The notes: generated by a model not told the origin, from the letters alone. Positions 26,180 to 35,069 are shown, numbered from the stretch's first letter. The stretch is 64,000 nt of DNA from Dyadobacter subterraneus (GCF_015221875.1 NZ_JACYGY010000001.1:4380501-4444500); one strand, 5' to 3'. A program made the numbers and translations.

Positions 26180-27124
26180 ATGTTGCATACCTATTTAATC
26201 AGCAAACCGGTGCTTAAACTGGCATTCTTAGCTTTGGCGCTGCTGTTTTTTTCAGACCTGACTTCGGCTCAAAATTTAGACTACGCTAAGGATAGTGAGA
26301 TTTTCAGGCGGATTAGGATTGCCCCTGAAAGTGTCTTTAAAAGTTTCCGAGAGGCCGGAATGAAACCCGCTGACCACAAGCTGACGCCGGCTCAAATGAA
26401 AAAGGTAAGCAATGCTTTTGCACTGTTGCCACCTTTGCACCAGCGGATTTTAAAACAACATTTGCAAAGCATCAGCTTCATGGATAATATGCCAAACACG
26501 GCGCTGACATCGCCAGTGGACCCGTCCCGTGGACTAAAAATGTTCAACATTACTTTTCGTGCAGGTTTACTGGATCAGACCATTTCAGAGTGGGCAACCT
26601 GGAAAGAAAACACCTGTTTTAAGCCGGCAGCTGATTTTGGCTATAAAGTGCAGGTGGAAGGCGGAAACATGGATGCGATCGTTTATGTGCTGATGCATGA
26701 GGCCACGCATATTATAGATGCAATGCTGGAGATCACCCCTCATCCTGCCGAATCAGATTCAGTGGTGAAACCAACGTTATTTACAAAGGACATCTGGCGT
26801 AAAATGAACGTGCCTGCCGATCCATATATTGATTCTCTTTTGGAAAAAACCCGCTTCCGAAGCGGTCAGCCGGTGCCGATTTCACTTGCCCCGGAAGTCT
26901 ATCAAAAGCTCGCGCAGACACCCTACCCTTCTTTGTATGCCATGGCAGCATGGTTTGAGGATATCGCCGAGCTTGCTACAATCTATCACCTCACGAACAA
27001 GCTTAGTCAACCCTTCCTTGTCATTGTTACCAAAAATAATACCGAGCTGGCAAGATTCGAGCCAATGAAAAACGGACGGGTTAAAAAGCGATTGGATCAG
27101 TTGGCGATCTTTTATGCGAAGTGA
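26180..27124 (+). CDS. Secreted putative zinc metallopeptidase (HExxH)
   Basis: A 314-residue protein with a signal peptide ending near DLTSAQ (residue 31). The motif MHEATHIID gives H173-E174-x-x-H177, the zinc site and base of zincin peptidases, and a further acidic motif WFEDIAELATIYH about 85 residues later could give the third ligand. The rest has no family I recognise; KENTCFKPAADFGYKVQVEGGNMDAIVYV precedes the zinc motif. Location would be periplasmic or extracellular. It lies 87 bases after the NTF2-like gene. The peptidase role is inferred from the motif alone. Confidence 0.72.
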   Translation: MLHTYLISKPVLKLAFLALALLFFSDLTSAQNLDYAKDSEIFRRIRIAPESVFKSFREAGMKPADHKLTPAQMKKVSNAFALLPPLHQRILKQHLQSISFMDNMPNTALTSPVDPSRGLKMFNITFRAGLLDQTISEWATWKENTCFKPAADFGYKVQVEGGNMDAIVYVLMHEATHIIDAMLEITPHPAESDSVVKPTLFTKDIWRKMNVPADPYIDSLLEKTRFRSGQPVPISLAPEVYQKLAQTPYPSLYAMAAWFEDIAELATIYHLTNKLSQPFLVIVTKNNTELARFEPMKNGRVKKRLDQLAIFYAK

Positions 27125-27281
27125 TATAATATTACTTCCCTTCACAGCTGCCCGATGCGGCTTTTATCATCACTGTGCTGCTGCTAAAACAGTCTGAGGG
27201 AAAAATGTACAAGGCGCTTTGCCTTTTATCCATTCTTCCGCCCTGTTTGATATGCCAACTTTGTGATGTCAAAACAACGAC

Positions 27282-27304
27282 AATCAACTAGGGGTTAGTT
27301 GATT
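27282..27304. promoter_or_regulatory. Inverted repeat upstream of the alpha/beta hydrolase gene
   Basis: AATCAACTA (27282-27290) and TAGTTGATT (27296-27304) are perfect complements around GGGGT, ending 28 bases before the start codon. It may be an operator or a short stem-loop ending the metallopeptidase transcript. Confidence 0.45.
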
Positions 27305-27332
27305 ATCTTTTACACTCAATCTTACTACTCAA

Positions 27333-28238
27333 ATGAAAACTATTGCATTGACCATCGGATTTATCTTAATGCTTTTCCAAAGTCAATTTTTATTTGCACA
27401 AACACGCAAGCCCGCATCCCTGGGAAGGGAAGAGTACATTGAAGTTGAAAAAAATGTTAAACTTCATGTAATAGATCTTGGCCAGGGGCAGCCGGTAGTA
27501 CTCATACACGGATGGCCGCTGAACAATGAGATGTACGAATATCAATACCAGTACCTGGTTGAAAAAGGGTTCAGGGTTATCGGCATTTCCCTGCGCGGTT
27601 TTGGAAAATCCGACAGGCCGTACGGAAAATACGACTTCGACACATTTTCCGACGATATCAAAGTGGTGCTCGAAAAATTAAAAATTGAAAATGCAACCCT
27701 TGGAGGCTTTTCGATGGGCAGTGCCGTGACACTTCACTTTGTGACCAAATATAAAGGAGCACATATCAGCAAACTAGCCCTATTCGGTGCAACCGGCCCC
27801 TCATGGAAGCAACGCGAAGGCTATCCTTATGGCATCACCGACCAAGCTGCGGCTGACCTGATCAAGCAGACCAAAACCAACCGTGAGCAACTGGTTGCAG
27901 GTTTTGGAAAAGCCTTTGAGGGGCAACAAGACGGACTTTCCCAGGAGTCGATCAAATGGCTGGAAAATATCAATCTGAATGCATCGCCCTACGCTACCAC
28001 ACAGGCCATTACTGCACTTGGTGAGCTGGACCTGCGTGCTGAATTATCAAAAATTAATATGCCCGTTGCAATATTTCATGGGGTAAATGATAAATTGTGT
28101 GACTTTTCTCTGGCCGAACAGTTGAACAAAGCCATCAAAGGCTCCTACATCGTGAAATTTGAAAAGGGCGGACATGGATTATTCTTGGAGGAAAAGGATA
28201 AATTTAACTCCGAGCTCGAAAAATTTGCAAGAAAATAA
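27333..28238 (+). CDS. Exported alpha/beta-hydrolase
   Basis: A 301-residue hydrolase with a Sec signal peptide (to about FLFAQ, residue 23). The fold markers are VVLIHGWPLNNEMYEYQ (oxyanion loop), the nucleophile elbow GGFSMGSA with S127, an acid in FHGVNDKLCDF and the histidine in EKGGHGLFLEE. The sequence is close in style to the non-heme chloroperoxidase/esterase branch, which are mostly esterases or lactonases; the natural substrate is unknown. Export is less common for that branch. It is followed by a stem-loop and then an AraC-family gene on the same strand. Confidence 0.9.
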   Translation: MKTIALTIGFILMLFQSQFLFAQTRKPASLGREEYIEVEKNVKLHVIDLGQGQPVVLIHGWPLNNEMYEYQYQYLVEKGFRVIGISLRGFGKSDRPYGKYDFDTFSDDIKVVLEKLKIENATLGGFSMGSAVTLHFVTKYKGAHISKLALFGATGPSWKQREGYPYGITDQAAADLIKQTKTNREQLVAGFGKAFEGQQDGLSQESIKWLENINLNASPYATTQAITALGELDLRAELSKINMPVAIFHGVNDKLCDFSLAEQLNKAIKGSYIVKFEKGGHGLFLEEKDKFNSELEKFARK

Positions 28239-28250
28239 ACTCCTGGAAGT

Positions 28251-28280
28251 TCCTGTGAAGCTGTTAGTTGCCTCACAGGA
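28251..28280 (+). terminator. Stem-loop after the alpha/beta hydrolase gene
   Basis: TCCTGTGA (28251-28258) pairs with TCACAGGA (28273-28280); flanking bases (GAAGT and ACTTTC) can extend the stem past a one-base bulge. Only a short CTTTC follows, so termination would be weak. Confidence 0.4.
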
Positions 28281-28333
28281 CTTTCAATTAGCTTGTATTA
28301 AAAAATCATTCTTCTCAATCCGGGTATGCCGCC

Positions 28334-29182
28334 ATGAGTTCAACCGTTTTCAACAATAATTTAAGAACGTTGGGATTACTGAAAGTAAGTCAGCAGCAGA
28401 CAGACATCATTAACGGCCCTGACTATAAGCAGTACATCAAAATCCTTTATTTGCCGGCCGGATACAAGATCAGGGTAGATTTTTCCTGTTTCGACACGCA
28501 GCAGCCGACACTATTCTTTATTAGTCCTAACCAATATCTTGAAATAGAATCGGCAGGAGAGCAAAGCGGCTATTTCATCTTCTACAACCGTGATTTTTAT
28601 TGCATTCAGATCCATGATCAGGAAGTGGCCTGCGATGGCCTGCTGTTCAACAATATCGGAAATATGCCCAAAGTAGAGGCTTCCCAGGAAGAAACCGCTT
28701 TTTTAGAAAGCTTATTCAAGGAAATGATCCAGGAATTCAAACTCAATGATAGCTCGCTGGAGGAAATGGTCAGGACCTACCTCAAACAACTGCTCATTCG
28801 GGCGACGCGCTCGTGGAAAAGACAGCATCTGAAAAATGCAGTGACTGAACAGCAAAGCGATCTTGAATTTTTCCGCAAATTCACCAGGCTCGTCGAAGAG
28901 CATTATAAATCCAAACACACCGTCGCCGATTACGCAGATTTTCTTTGCATGGCCCCAAAAACAATCACACATAAATTCAACCGTCTAAAACTGCCACAGC
29001 CCAATGAGGTAATCAAGAACCGGATTATTTTGGAAGCAAAACGGTTGCTGGTTCATACTTCCCTTACGGCAAAGGAAATTGCCTATGAACTTGGCTATAA
29101 CGACCCGGCTTATTTCAGCAGACTGTTTCAAACGAAAACAGGCGAATCACCCTCGGGTTTCAGGGCAAACTTTTTGGGATAA
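28334..29182 (+). CDS. AraC-family transcriptional regulator
   Basis: A 282-residue regulator. The N-terminal 150 residues form a beta-rich sensing domain with no recognised ligand (YIKILYLPAGYKIRVDF, LFFISPNQYLEIE). The C-terminal 100 residues have two helix-turn-helix units: HTVADYADFLCMAPKTITHKF and LTAKEIAYELGYNDPAYFSRLF followed by the signature tail TGESPSGFR. It lies 95 bases after the exported hydrolase and converges on the acetyltransferase operon. Targets are probably among these neighbours. Confidence 0.9.
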   Translation: MSSTVFNNNLRTLGLLKVSQQQTDIINGPDYKQYIKILYLPAGYKIRVDFSCFDTQQPTLFFISPNQYLEIESAGEQSGYFIFYNRDFYCIQIHDQEVACDGLLFNNIGNMPKVEASQEETAFLESLFKEMIQEFKLNDSSLEEMVRTYLKQLLIRATRSWKRQHLKNAVTEQQSDLEFFRKFTRLVEEHYKSKHTVADYADFLCMAPKTITHKFNRLKLPQPNEVIKNRIILEAKRLLVHTSLTAKEIAYELGYNDPAYFSRLFQTKTGESPSGFRANFLG

Positions 29183-29308
29183 TAGCTGATTTCCCTCTGC
29201 TTTTTTGAACAAAATAAGCTAACAAGAACGCTGTCCGTTCGTATAATTACAGTAATTTAATATAACAGAAATGCTCAAACCGCTTACCAAAAGCTGACGC
29301 CGTAAATT

Positions 29309-29884
29309 TTAGAATGTCTTTATCATTCTTGCAGGAACACCTGCAAAGATCGTATTGGGCGGAACATCCCGGCTCACTACTGCACCGGCAGCTACAATGG
29401 CGTTTTCTCCAACTGTAACGCCTGCCAGAATGGTTGCCCCGGCACCTATCCAGGCATTCCGCTTGATGATGACCGGTTTTAAAATGAGCGTTTTTCGGTC
29501 TGCGGCATCAATCGGATGGTTTTCCGAAGTAAGATTTACTCTCGGACCAAGTTGAACATCATCCTCAATGACAATCCCTCCGATATCCAGAAAAGAGCAG
29601 GCATGGTTAATAAATACATTTTTACCAAGGCTTATTGATCTTCCAAAATTGGTGTAAAATGGAGGAAATATCATCGTAGAATCATCAACTTTGGTCCCCA
29701 TTATTTCGCTCAGCTTAGCGCGTACCTGCTCCACGTCGGTTGCCGAAGTATTCATTTCAACGCATAGCCTTATGGTCTGTGAGACCACATCAGCAAACTT
29801 GCTGTAATCTGCATCATCTTTGCTGATGGGCGTGCCCGCCTTCATTCTTTCGAAAATATTATTTTGTTTCTGTTGATCAATCAT
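29309..29884 (-). CDS. Sugar O-acetyltransferase-like protein (LacA/Maa, left-handed beta-helix)
   Basis: A 191-residue protein with hexapeptide repeats in its second half (SLGKNVFINHACSFLDIGG, IEDDVQLGPRVNL, AWIGAGATILAGVTVGENAIVAAGAVVSRDVPPNTIFAGVPARMIK). This forms the left-handed helix of CoA-dependent acetyltransferases, and the N-terminal helix pair matches the maltose/galactoside acetyltransferase group. The typical catalytic histidine is in SENHPID. It has no export signal, unlike the four genes before it in the same minus-strand operon, from which it is separated by 8 bases. The acceptor is unknown. Confidence 0.88.
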   Translation of the reverse strand: MIDQQKQNNIFERMKAGTPISKDDADYSKFADVVSQTIRLCVEMNTSATDVEQVRAKLSEIMGTKVDDSTMIFPPFYTNFGRSISLGKNVFINHACSFLDIGGIVIEDDVQLGPRVNLTSENHPIDAADRKTLILKPVIIKRNAWIGAGATILAGVTVGENAIVAAGAVVSRDVPPNTIFAGVPARMIKTF

Positions 29885-29892
29885 TTGTCATT

Positions 29893-30378
29893 TTATTCAA
29901 GTTCAAAAGTAATGGTCACATTGCCAGCACCGACTGCCTTTGCAAGACCTGATGCATCCTCAATGCGCCCAAGACGTGTATAGGAATACTGCGTTGGAAA
30001 ACTTTTATAAAAAAGCACCAGTGTACTCGAACCATAAATCATCAAATCTCCTGCATGAATTGTTCCAGGGTTTGATGCATTGGTTGGCAGCTTTGATGAA
30101 AAATTAAATAGCTTTTCATTTCCATTTAATTCACTCATTACAGCGGTCATTGGCATTCTGGCTTTAAATGCGGCAACAGCCTGGTTACTGCCCAGTGCAG
30201 CCTTAAAAGTTTTTGAACCAATACTGATTTTTAACCGGCCGCCGCCAGAAGAAGTATCAGCATTAACGTTTCTTTCTTCTTTGTTTTGGGTAATGTTACT
30301 ATCGTTAGCTGTTTTACAAGCCATGAAACCAATTAAGAGAATGACAAGTGGAAATAAAACCAGCATAGACTGTTTCAT
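29893..30378 (-). CDS. Cyclophilin-like fold lipoprotein
   Basis: A 161-residue lipoprotein from MKQSMLVLFPL, with lipobox LIGFMACKTAND (C near residue 20). The mature domain (LKISIGSKTFKAALGSNQAVAAFKARMPMTAVMSELNGNEKLFNF, IHAGDLMIYGSSTLVLFYKSF, YTRLGRIED) matches the cyclophilin-like fold family, which has the fold of prolyl isomerases but usually not their activity. I took the ATG at 30378; longer open frame upstream overlaps the ADH gene and would bury the signal peptide. It begins 19 bases after the ADH stop and ends 8 before the acetyltransferase start. Confidence 0.85.
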   Translation of the reverse strand: MKQSMLVLFPLVILLIGFMACKTANDSNITQNKEERNVNADTSSGGGRLKISIGSKTFKAALGSNQAVAAFKARMPMTAVMSELNGNEKLFNFSSKLPTNASNPGTIHAGDLMIYGSSTLVLFYKSFPTQYSYTRLGRIEDASGLAKAVGAGNVTITFELE

Positions 30379-30397
30379 ATTTTGGGTATTCAAGGGA

Positions 30398-31567
30398 TTA
30401 AATGGTTGCCGCATCAATGACATACCGGTAACGGGCCTGTTTGCCAATAACCTTATCCCAGGCATCATTGATCTCTTGGGCTTTGATGATTTGTATTTGC
30501 GGGTAGATTTCGTTCTTCGCACAGTAATCCATTACCTCCTGAGTTTCAGATATTCCGCCAATCAGCGAACCGTTGAAATTGACGCGGTTAAAAATCATAT
30601 TGAAATTATTGATCACAAGTTCACCGTTTACCGGCTGGCCGACCTGGGTGAAATATCGGTAGGGTTTTACACAGGAAATGTAACTGGACATATCATAGGC
30701 GTAAGGAACGGTTGAAATCATAAAATCCAGCTTTCCAAACCAGGGTTTCAGATCATCCGCTCCTTTTACGACAATCACCTCTTTAGCTCCAAACGAAAGA
30801 ATGTCTGAGCGTTTGCTTTCCGATGTCGTGAAAGCGTAAACATCGGCTCCTTTTGAAACTGCCAATTTGATAGCCAGATGGCCCAAACCACCAATGCCCA
30901 CCACACCAATTTTATCGCCTTTTTTTATTCCGGCTCTCATCAGTGGAGAATAGGTTGTAATGCCGGCACAAAGCAGTGGAGCGGCGAATTTCAAATCCAT
31001 TGCTACCGGAATTTTGATAGCAAAGTGCTCGGTGACCACGATATTACTGGCATATCCTCCTTGGGTAATCCCAGTTGGTGATGATTTTTCAGGACTGCCG
31101 TAGGTTCCGGTCATACCGGTGGTTTCACAGTGATGTTCCTCTCCTTTTTTACAGCTCTCGCATTGCATACAGCTGTTGACCATACAGCCAACACCGGCTT
31201 TATCACCCACCTTGAATTTGGTAACGTTTTTACCCACGGCTGCTACAATCCCGGCAATTTCATGACCCGGAACCTGCGGATACTGCTGTGGCCCCCAATG
31301 ACCGCGAATGGTATGAATGTCGGAATGACAAATCCCAGAATATTTAATGTCGATCAGAATATCGTTATCACCAACCTGACGCCTTTCAAAATTCCAGCGC
31401 TGCAGTTTACCGTGTTTGTCCTTTCCTGCGAACCCCTTTGTTTTTACATTACTGCGCATACTTTTTGATACCTGGCTTTGCGAAAAAAGCTGCAAGGGAC
31501 TAAAAGCGACTAAGCCTGTTATGGCCGTTTGCTTCATAAACTTTCTTCTTGATGTCTTTTTCATCAT
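30398..31567 (-). CDS. Tat-exported zinc-dependent alcohol dehydrogenase
   Basis: A 389-residue medium-chain dehydrogenase. Catalytic-zinc elements are GICHSDIHT and PGHEIAG, a structural-zinc lobe has CMQCESCKKGEEHHC, and IGVVGIGGLGHLAIKLA is the dinucleotide-binding motif. It resembles the cinnamyl-alcohol/aldehyde-reductase branch that reduces aldehydes with NADPH. Unusually it opens with MKKTSRRKFMKQTAITGLVAFSPL-type sequence, a twin-arginine signal, so it would be exported folded, perhaps with its cofactor. The start overlaps the CMD-family stop by four bases (ATGA), and the lipoprotein follows 19 bases later. How an NAD(P)-dependent enzyme would be recharged outside the cytoplasm is unclear. 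Confidence 0.92.
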   Translation of the reverse strand: MMKKTSRRKFMKQTAITGLVAFSPLQLFSQSQVSKSMRSNVKTKGFAGKDKHGKLQRWNFERRQVGDNDILIDIKYSGICHSDIHTIRGHWGPQQYPQVPGHEIAGIVAAVGKNVTKFKVGDKAGVGCMVNSCMQCESCKKGEEHHCETTGMTGTYGSPEKSSPTGITQGGYASNIVVTEHFAIKIPVAMDLKFAAPLLCAGITTYSPLMRAGIKKGDKIGVVGIGGLGHLAIKLAVSKGADVYAFTTSESKRSDILSFGAKEVIVVKGADDLKPWFGKLDFMISTVPYAYDMSSYISCVKPYRYFTQVGQPVNGELVINNFNMIFNRVNFNGSLIGGISETQEVMDYCAKNEIYPQIQIIKAQEINDAWDKVIGKQARYRYVIDAATI

Positions 31568-32629
31568 TTGAGTTTTTTAAAGATTTGCAACATGGTCTCT
31601 GCGTCAAGCACATTCATATCCACCAGTTTTAATGACTTGACCATTTTCACCGTTGTTGTTTTGTAATGCAGGAAATGAGGTGTTTTTAAATGGGACTGGT
31701 AGGCAGCACTATCGGCATAGATCTCGATAATCCTGATCTGGGTTGGCTGCTCTTTAATGCTCATGGGAAAAATGGCGAGTACACCTGGTTCTTTTTTAAT
31801 CGATGCTGCCGCTTCTTCTTTTAAAATGGCATGATATTCAGTCAGCTGAGCGGGCAGAATTTCGATTTCTGAAATGCGAACCAGCATACCGGGTTCAATG
31901 ATAGGGACCCCTGGTTTTGCCAGGACTTCCCTTAATGAATTGGCCTGTGTCCTGTCGACAAATTTTTCAATCAGGTCTGCCAGTTCTGCTAGTTGGTTTT
32001 CTGTGATACCGGTATTGATTCCCATTTTCACATGGGACTGCAGCTGTGTTCTTACACCGGGCATCGCTGCAAGAGCAGAAATGGTTACCAGTTCACGCTG
32101 TTGAAAGGTCAGCACATCGCTTTCAAAAACATCGGCAAACAAATGTTCCTTCAAAAACACGTCGATACGCGGTGCAAACTCTCCAAATCCCGGCGCCGGC
32201 CTTGACTGTGATGCTTTTGTCAGTATTTCTAAAACCTTCCTTCCTTGCTCGTACTTATCTTTGGCAGATTTTTTTAAGACCTTGGATTTTCCCTGCTTAT
32301 CGGTAATACCGCTCCCCCTTTCTTTTTTCAGTGACAGCCATCAGCGCGCTGATGCCGTTCAGACTTCTTGGAAAACCACAATATGCATACAGCTGCACCA
32401 AAATTTCCTTGACCTGTTCAACGTTCAATCCTGCATCAAGCCCGGTGTCCAACTGCTTTGACAGATTTTCCAGATCCCCGCTGGCTGTCAGGGCCGAAAT
32501 GGCCACAATGCTTTGTTGTTGAAGGTTTAGCTCTTTTTTTTGATCCATAGAGGTTTGTGCTTTCGTTACAGTTACAGCGAACATGAGCACCAAAAGAAGC
32601 GCACATGAAAATGGTTTGGCCTGGCTCAT
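31564..32629 (-). pseudogene. Exported carboxymuconolactone-decarboxylase-family protein with ABM domain, frameshifted
   Basis: Joined, the two frames encode about 354 residues: a signal peptide (to VTKAQ), two CMD (AhpD-like) repeats and a C-terminal antibiotic-biosynthesis-monooxygenase-like domain (MLVRISEIEILPAQLTEYHAIL region). The first frame ends at ERYYR and a stop after MAVTEKRKG; the second continues SGITDKQGKSK, EFAPRIDVFLKEHLF and QQRELVTISALAAM. The frames join if one C is removed from the plus-strand run 32314-32318 (G on the coding strand). CMD-family proteins are decarboxylases or thiol peroxidases; this one lacks the CxxC of AhpD. It lies between a cupin gene (12-base gap) and the ADH gene (4-base overlap). 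A sequencing error is possible because both frames look well kept. Confidence 0.88.
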
Positions 32630-32641
32630 GGCATAATCTGT

Positions 32642-33149
32642 TTATTGTTTATTAACTGCGTTATATTCTTGATCTGAAACCGGTTTAAGCCAGATCACAT
32701 TGGTATCACCCTCAAAATTCGTGATCGCGATATGCGTCATCTTTGTAGTTTGGGCGGCTCCATGCCAGTGCTCAACATTTTCAGCAATATTGATCACGTC
32801 TCCTTTTTGAATGGGCTGGCGCTGGCTTTCCTTTTTGCTGAAAGAACCCGGCACCTTCTGTTACAATCAGAACCTGTCCTTTCGGATGCATGTGCCAATT
32901 TGTTCTGGCGCCCAATGCAAAGCTTACACTACCCATTACAAAATTGTTGTTTTTGTCTCTTGCAAGAAGCGGTTTCAAATAGACGTCCCCCGTGAAATAT
33001 CCGTTTGTCAATTTGTCACCTATTGGGAAGAGTGCTTTGCTTTGATTATCTGTCATTTTTGTTAAAGTTTTATTTTGGCTGTAAGCTGTGCATGGTAGCA
33101 CTGCTGCAATCAGAAGCGCGTAAAGAATGGATTTGAAGTTTCGTTTCAT
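32642..33149 (-). pseudogene. Exported cupin-domain protein, frameshifted
   Basis: The first frame begins with a signal peptide (ILYALLIAAVLPCTAYSQ) and carries the first cupin motif NWHMHPKGQVLIVTEGAG before running into a nonsense tail ending DQYC. The second frame supplies the expected remainder, QPIQKGDVINIAENVEHWHGA and NFEGDTNVIWLKPVSDQEY. Family logic (EGxGFFQQKGKPxQPIxKGD) places one extra base near plus positions 32815-32826, in a short GCC-AGC repeat. The whole protein would be about 168 residues, normal for these cupins, which bind a metal through the histidines and often accompany CMD-family genes. It is the first gene of the operon and divergent from an AraC regulator. Confidence 0.87.
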
Positions 33150-33283
33150 GAAATATTTTTTAACTTTTTTTCACATAACAAAGGTCGCGCATACAGCCAG
33201 GCAGATTTTTATACAGATTACAGGTTTATTTACCACTTTTACTGATCCGGCTTGTAGAACAGATTCGGGTGATTCTGAATTAT

Positions 33284-33291
33284 TATATTTG
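33284..33291 (+). promoter_or_regulatory. -7 promoter box for the AraC gene
   Basis: TATATTTG is an exact TAnnTTTG match 19 bases before the ATG at 33311. The -33 TTTG element is not obvious, so the box is only a candidate. Confidence 0.45.
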
Positions 33292-33310
33292 CCTTGTAAT
33301 CAGACGAGAT

Positions 33311-34207
33311 ATGGATCAGGTAGAAAGAATAGATACGGTTAAACAGTACAACAACTGGGTGGGCGCCGATACGCTGCATCCTTTGGTAAGTGTGGTTAAT
33401 TTTAACGAAATTCCCACCATACAACATTTCAGGCGCTATATGGGCATTTACGCTGTATTTTTGAAAAACATCAAATGCGGTGATATGATTTATGGTTGCC
33501 AGCCCTACGATTACGAGGACGGAACTTTGGTTTTTGTTTCTCCGGGGCAGGTATATGGAATTGACAGCAAAGGCAAGTCGATGAAACCCTCTGGTTATGC
33601 GCTGATCTTCCACCCTGATCTGATTACTGGAACACATCTGGGAAAAATGATTAGAGAATACTCTTTCTTTTCCTATGAAGTCAATGAAGCACTTCATTTG
33701 TCAAAAAAAGAAAGAGAAACGATCGTGGATTGTTTTGAAAAGATCAGAACTGAGATCGATCAAAATATCGACAAGCATAGTAAAACCCTGATTGTTTCAA
33801 ACATTGAGCTGTTTCTTAATTATTGCATGCGGTTTTATGACCGTCAGTTCATCACCCGAACCAACGCGAATAAAGACATTCTGGTACGGTTTGAAGATTT
33901 ATTAAACGATTATTTCAAATCCTCTAAGGCCCAGACTCTGGGGTTGCCCAGTGTGGCCTACTGCGCGGAAATACTCTGTCTGTCACCAAATTATTTTGGA
34001 GACCTTATTAAAAAAGAAACCGGAAACACAGCGCTGGATTTCATTCAATCCAGGTTAATCGAGGAAGCAAAGGTGAAGATTTTCGAAGCCAATACTTCAT
34101 TTGGCGAAATTGCCTTTCAACTTGGATTCAAATATCAGCAGCATTTCACGCGGCTTTTCAAGCAGAAGACCGGCCTTACCCCTAATGAATACCGGAATTT
34201 GAACTGA
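33311..34207 (+). CDS. AraC-family regulator, divergent from the exported oxidoreductase operon
   Basis: A 298-residue regulator from MDQVERIDTVKQYNNW (an upstream in-frame ATG at 33269 precedes the promoter-like box and is less likely). The N-terminal cupin-like sensing domain includes GTLVFVSPGQVYGI; the C-terminal HTH pair is GLPSVAYCAEILCLSPNYFGDLI and SFGEIAFQLGFKYQQHFTRLF with tail TGLTPNEYR. It is a clear paralogue of the regulator at 38283-39206 (shared FYxRQFITR, EDLLxxYF, GLPSVxYxAE, LSPxY). Divergent placement from the cupin-CMD-ADH operon makes it the probable regulator. Confidence 0.92.
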   Translation: MDQVERIDTVKQYNNWVGADTLHPLVSVVNFNEIPTIQHFRRYMGIYAVFLKNIKCGDMIYGCQPYDYEDGTLVFVSPGQVYGIDSKGKSMKPSGYALIFHPDLITGTHLGKMIREYSFFSYEVNEALHLSKKERETIVDCFEKIRTEIDQNIDKHSKTLIVSNIELFLNYCMRFYDRQFITRTNANKDILVRFEDLLNDYFKSSKAQTLGLPSVAYCAEILCLSPNYFGDLIKKETGNTALDFIQSRLIEEAKVKIFEANTSFGEIAFQLGFKYQQHFTRLFKQKTGLTPNEYRNLN

Positions 34208-34514
34208 CCGCGGAAGCTGTTAATCTTTAAAGTCCGATGCTGAACGCTGGACACCTGTTCATCAATCATACTTCACACCAAATGCGTGAACGCGAAGAAA
34301 TATTTTTCTCTAATGATTAGCTTACAGAAGGGATATTGTTAACTTGTTACCCCATCGCCATGATTAATCAAGATTTATCATATCATCGTTGAGAACTGTT
34401 CACAAACTTATCCGGTTGGCTCAAATGCCCTCTTTTTTGACCTGGATTGCCACCATACTAATTCATGCAACCGCTTATTTTTGACCAATTCTAAAATCAA
34501 AACAAAGCGTCAAG
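34208..34514. other. Intergenic stretch, nothing recognised
   Basis: No gene or strong hairpin was found in these 307 bases between the AraC gene and the DHFR-like gene. Confidence 0.5.
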
Positions 34515-35069
34515 ATGAGAACTGTAACATTTGGTATGAATATCAGCTTAGATGGGTATTGCGATCACACTATTTTCAATCCCAGCAAAGAGATTCATGA
34601 TTATTTCACAAGTAAGATGGATGAGGTCGATCTGCTATTTTTCGGCCGTGTCATGTATGAGCTTATGTTTCCGTACTGGGCTGATGTTGCAAAAAAACAA
34701 TCGGGAAGCGAACATGAAAACCGATTTGCCCAAAAACTTACTGCGATCGACAGAGTTGTTGTTTCAAGATCATTAGAGCATTTGGAAGATGGAACCAGGA
34801 TTATTCACAGCAATCCTTCCCAGGAGCTGCTCAAATTAAAACAGCAGCCAGGAAAAAAAATATCAGTGGACAGCGTAAGCCTCCTTCCAGAATTGATCGG
34901 CGCCGGCCTTATCGATGAATTTCATTTGGTAATTCACCCAGGTATTGCAGGGAAAGGAAGGCGACTGCTGGATGATGGAAGCCTTCAGGAAAAACTTAAT
35001 TTAAAGCTGGTTGATACCCTGACTTTCAAATCCAGCGGATGTGTGGCGCTTCATTATTTGAAACAGTGA
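34515..35069 (+). CDS. Dihydrofolate-reductase-family protein (RibD C-terminal-like)
   Basis: A 184-residue cytoplasmic protein with the DHFR/RibD fold: RTVTFGMNISLDGYCDH at the start, DLLFFGRVMYELMFPYW, VVVSRSLEH, ISVDSVSLLPELIGAGLIDEFHLVIHPGIAGKGRRLL and a terminal strand. These proteins are common NADPH-binding reductases of unknown substrate and are not the folate-pathway enzyme. The usual GG of the cofactor loop is replaced by VDSVS, which may weaken binding. It stands alone. Confidence 0.88.
   Translation: MRTVTFGMNISLDGYCDHTIFNPSKEIHDYFTSKMDEVDLLFFGRVMYELMFPYWADVAKKQSGSEHENRFAQKLTAIDRVVVSRSLEHLEDGTRIIHSNPSQELLKLKQQPGKKISVDSVSLLPELIGAGLIDEFHLVIHPGIAGKGRRLLDDGSLQEKLNLKLVDTLTFKSSGCVALHYLKQ

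Noticed and set aside
30379..30522. Longer start for the cyclophilin-like lipoprotein inside the ADH gene
   Set aside because: It would place 48 basic residues before a clear lipoprotein signal; the ATG at 30378 gives a normal signal.
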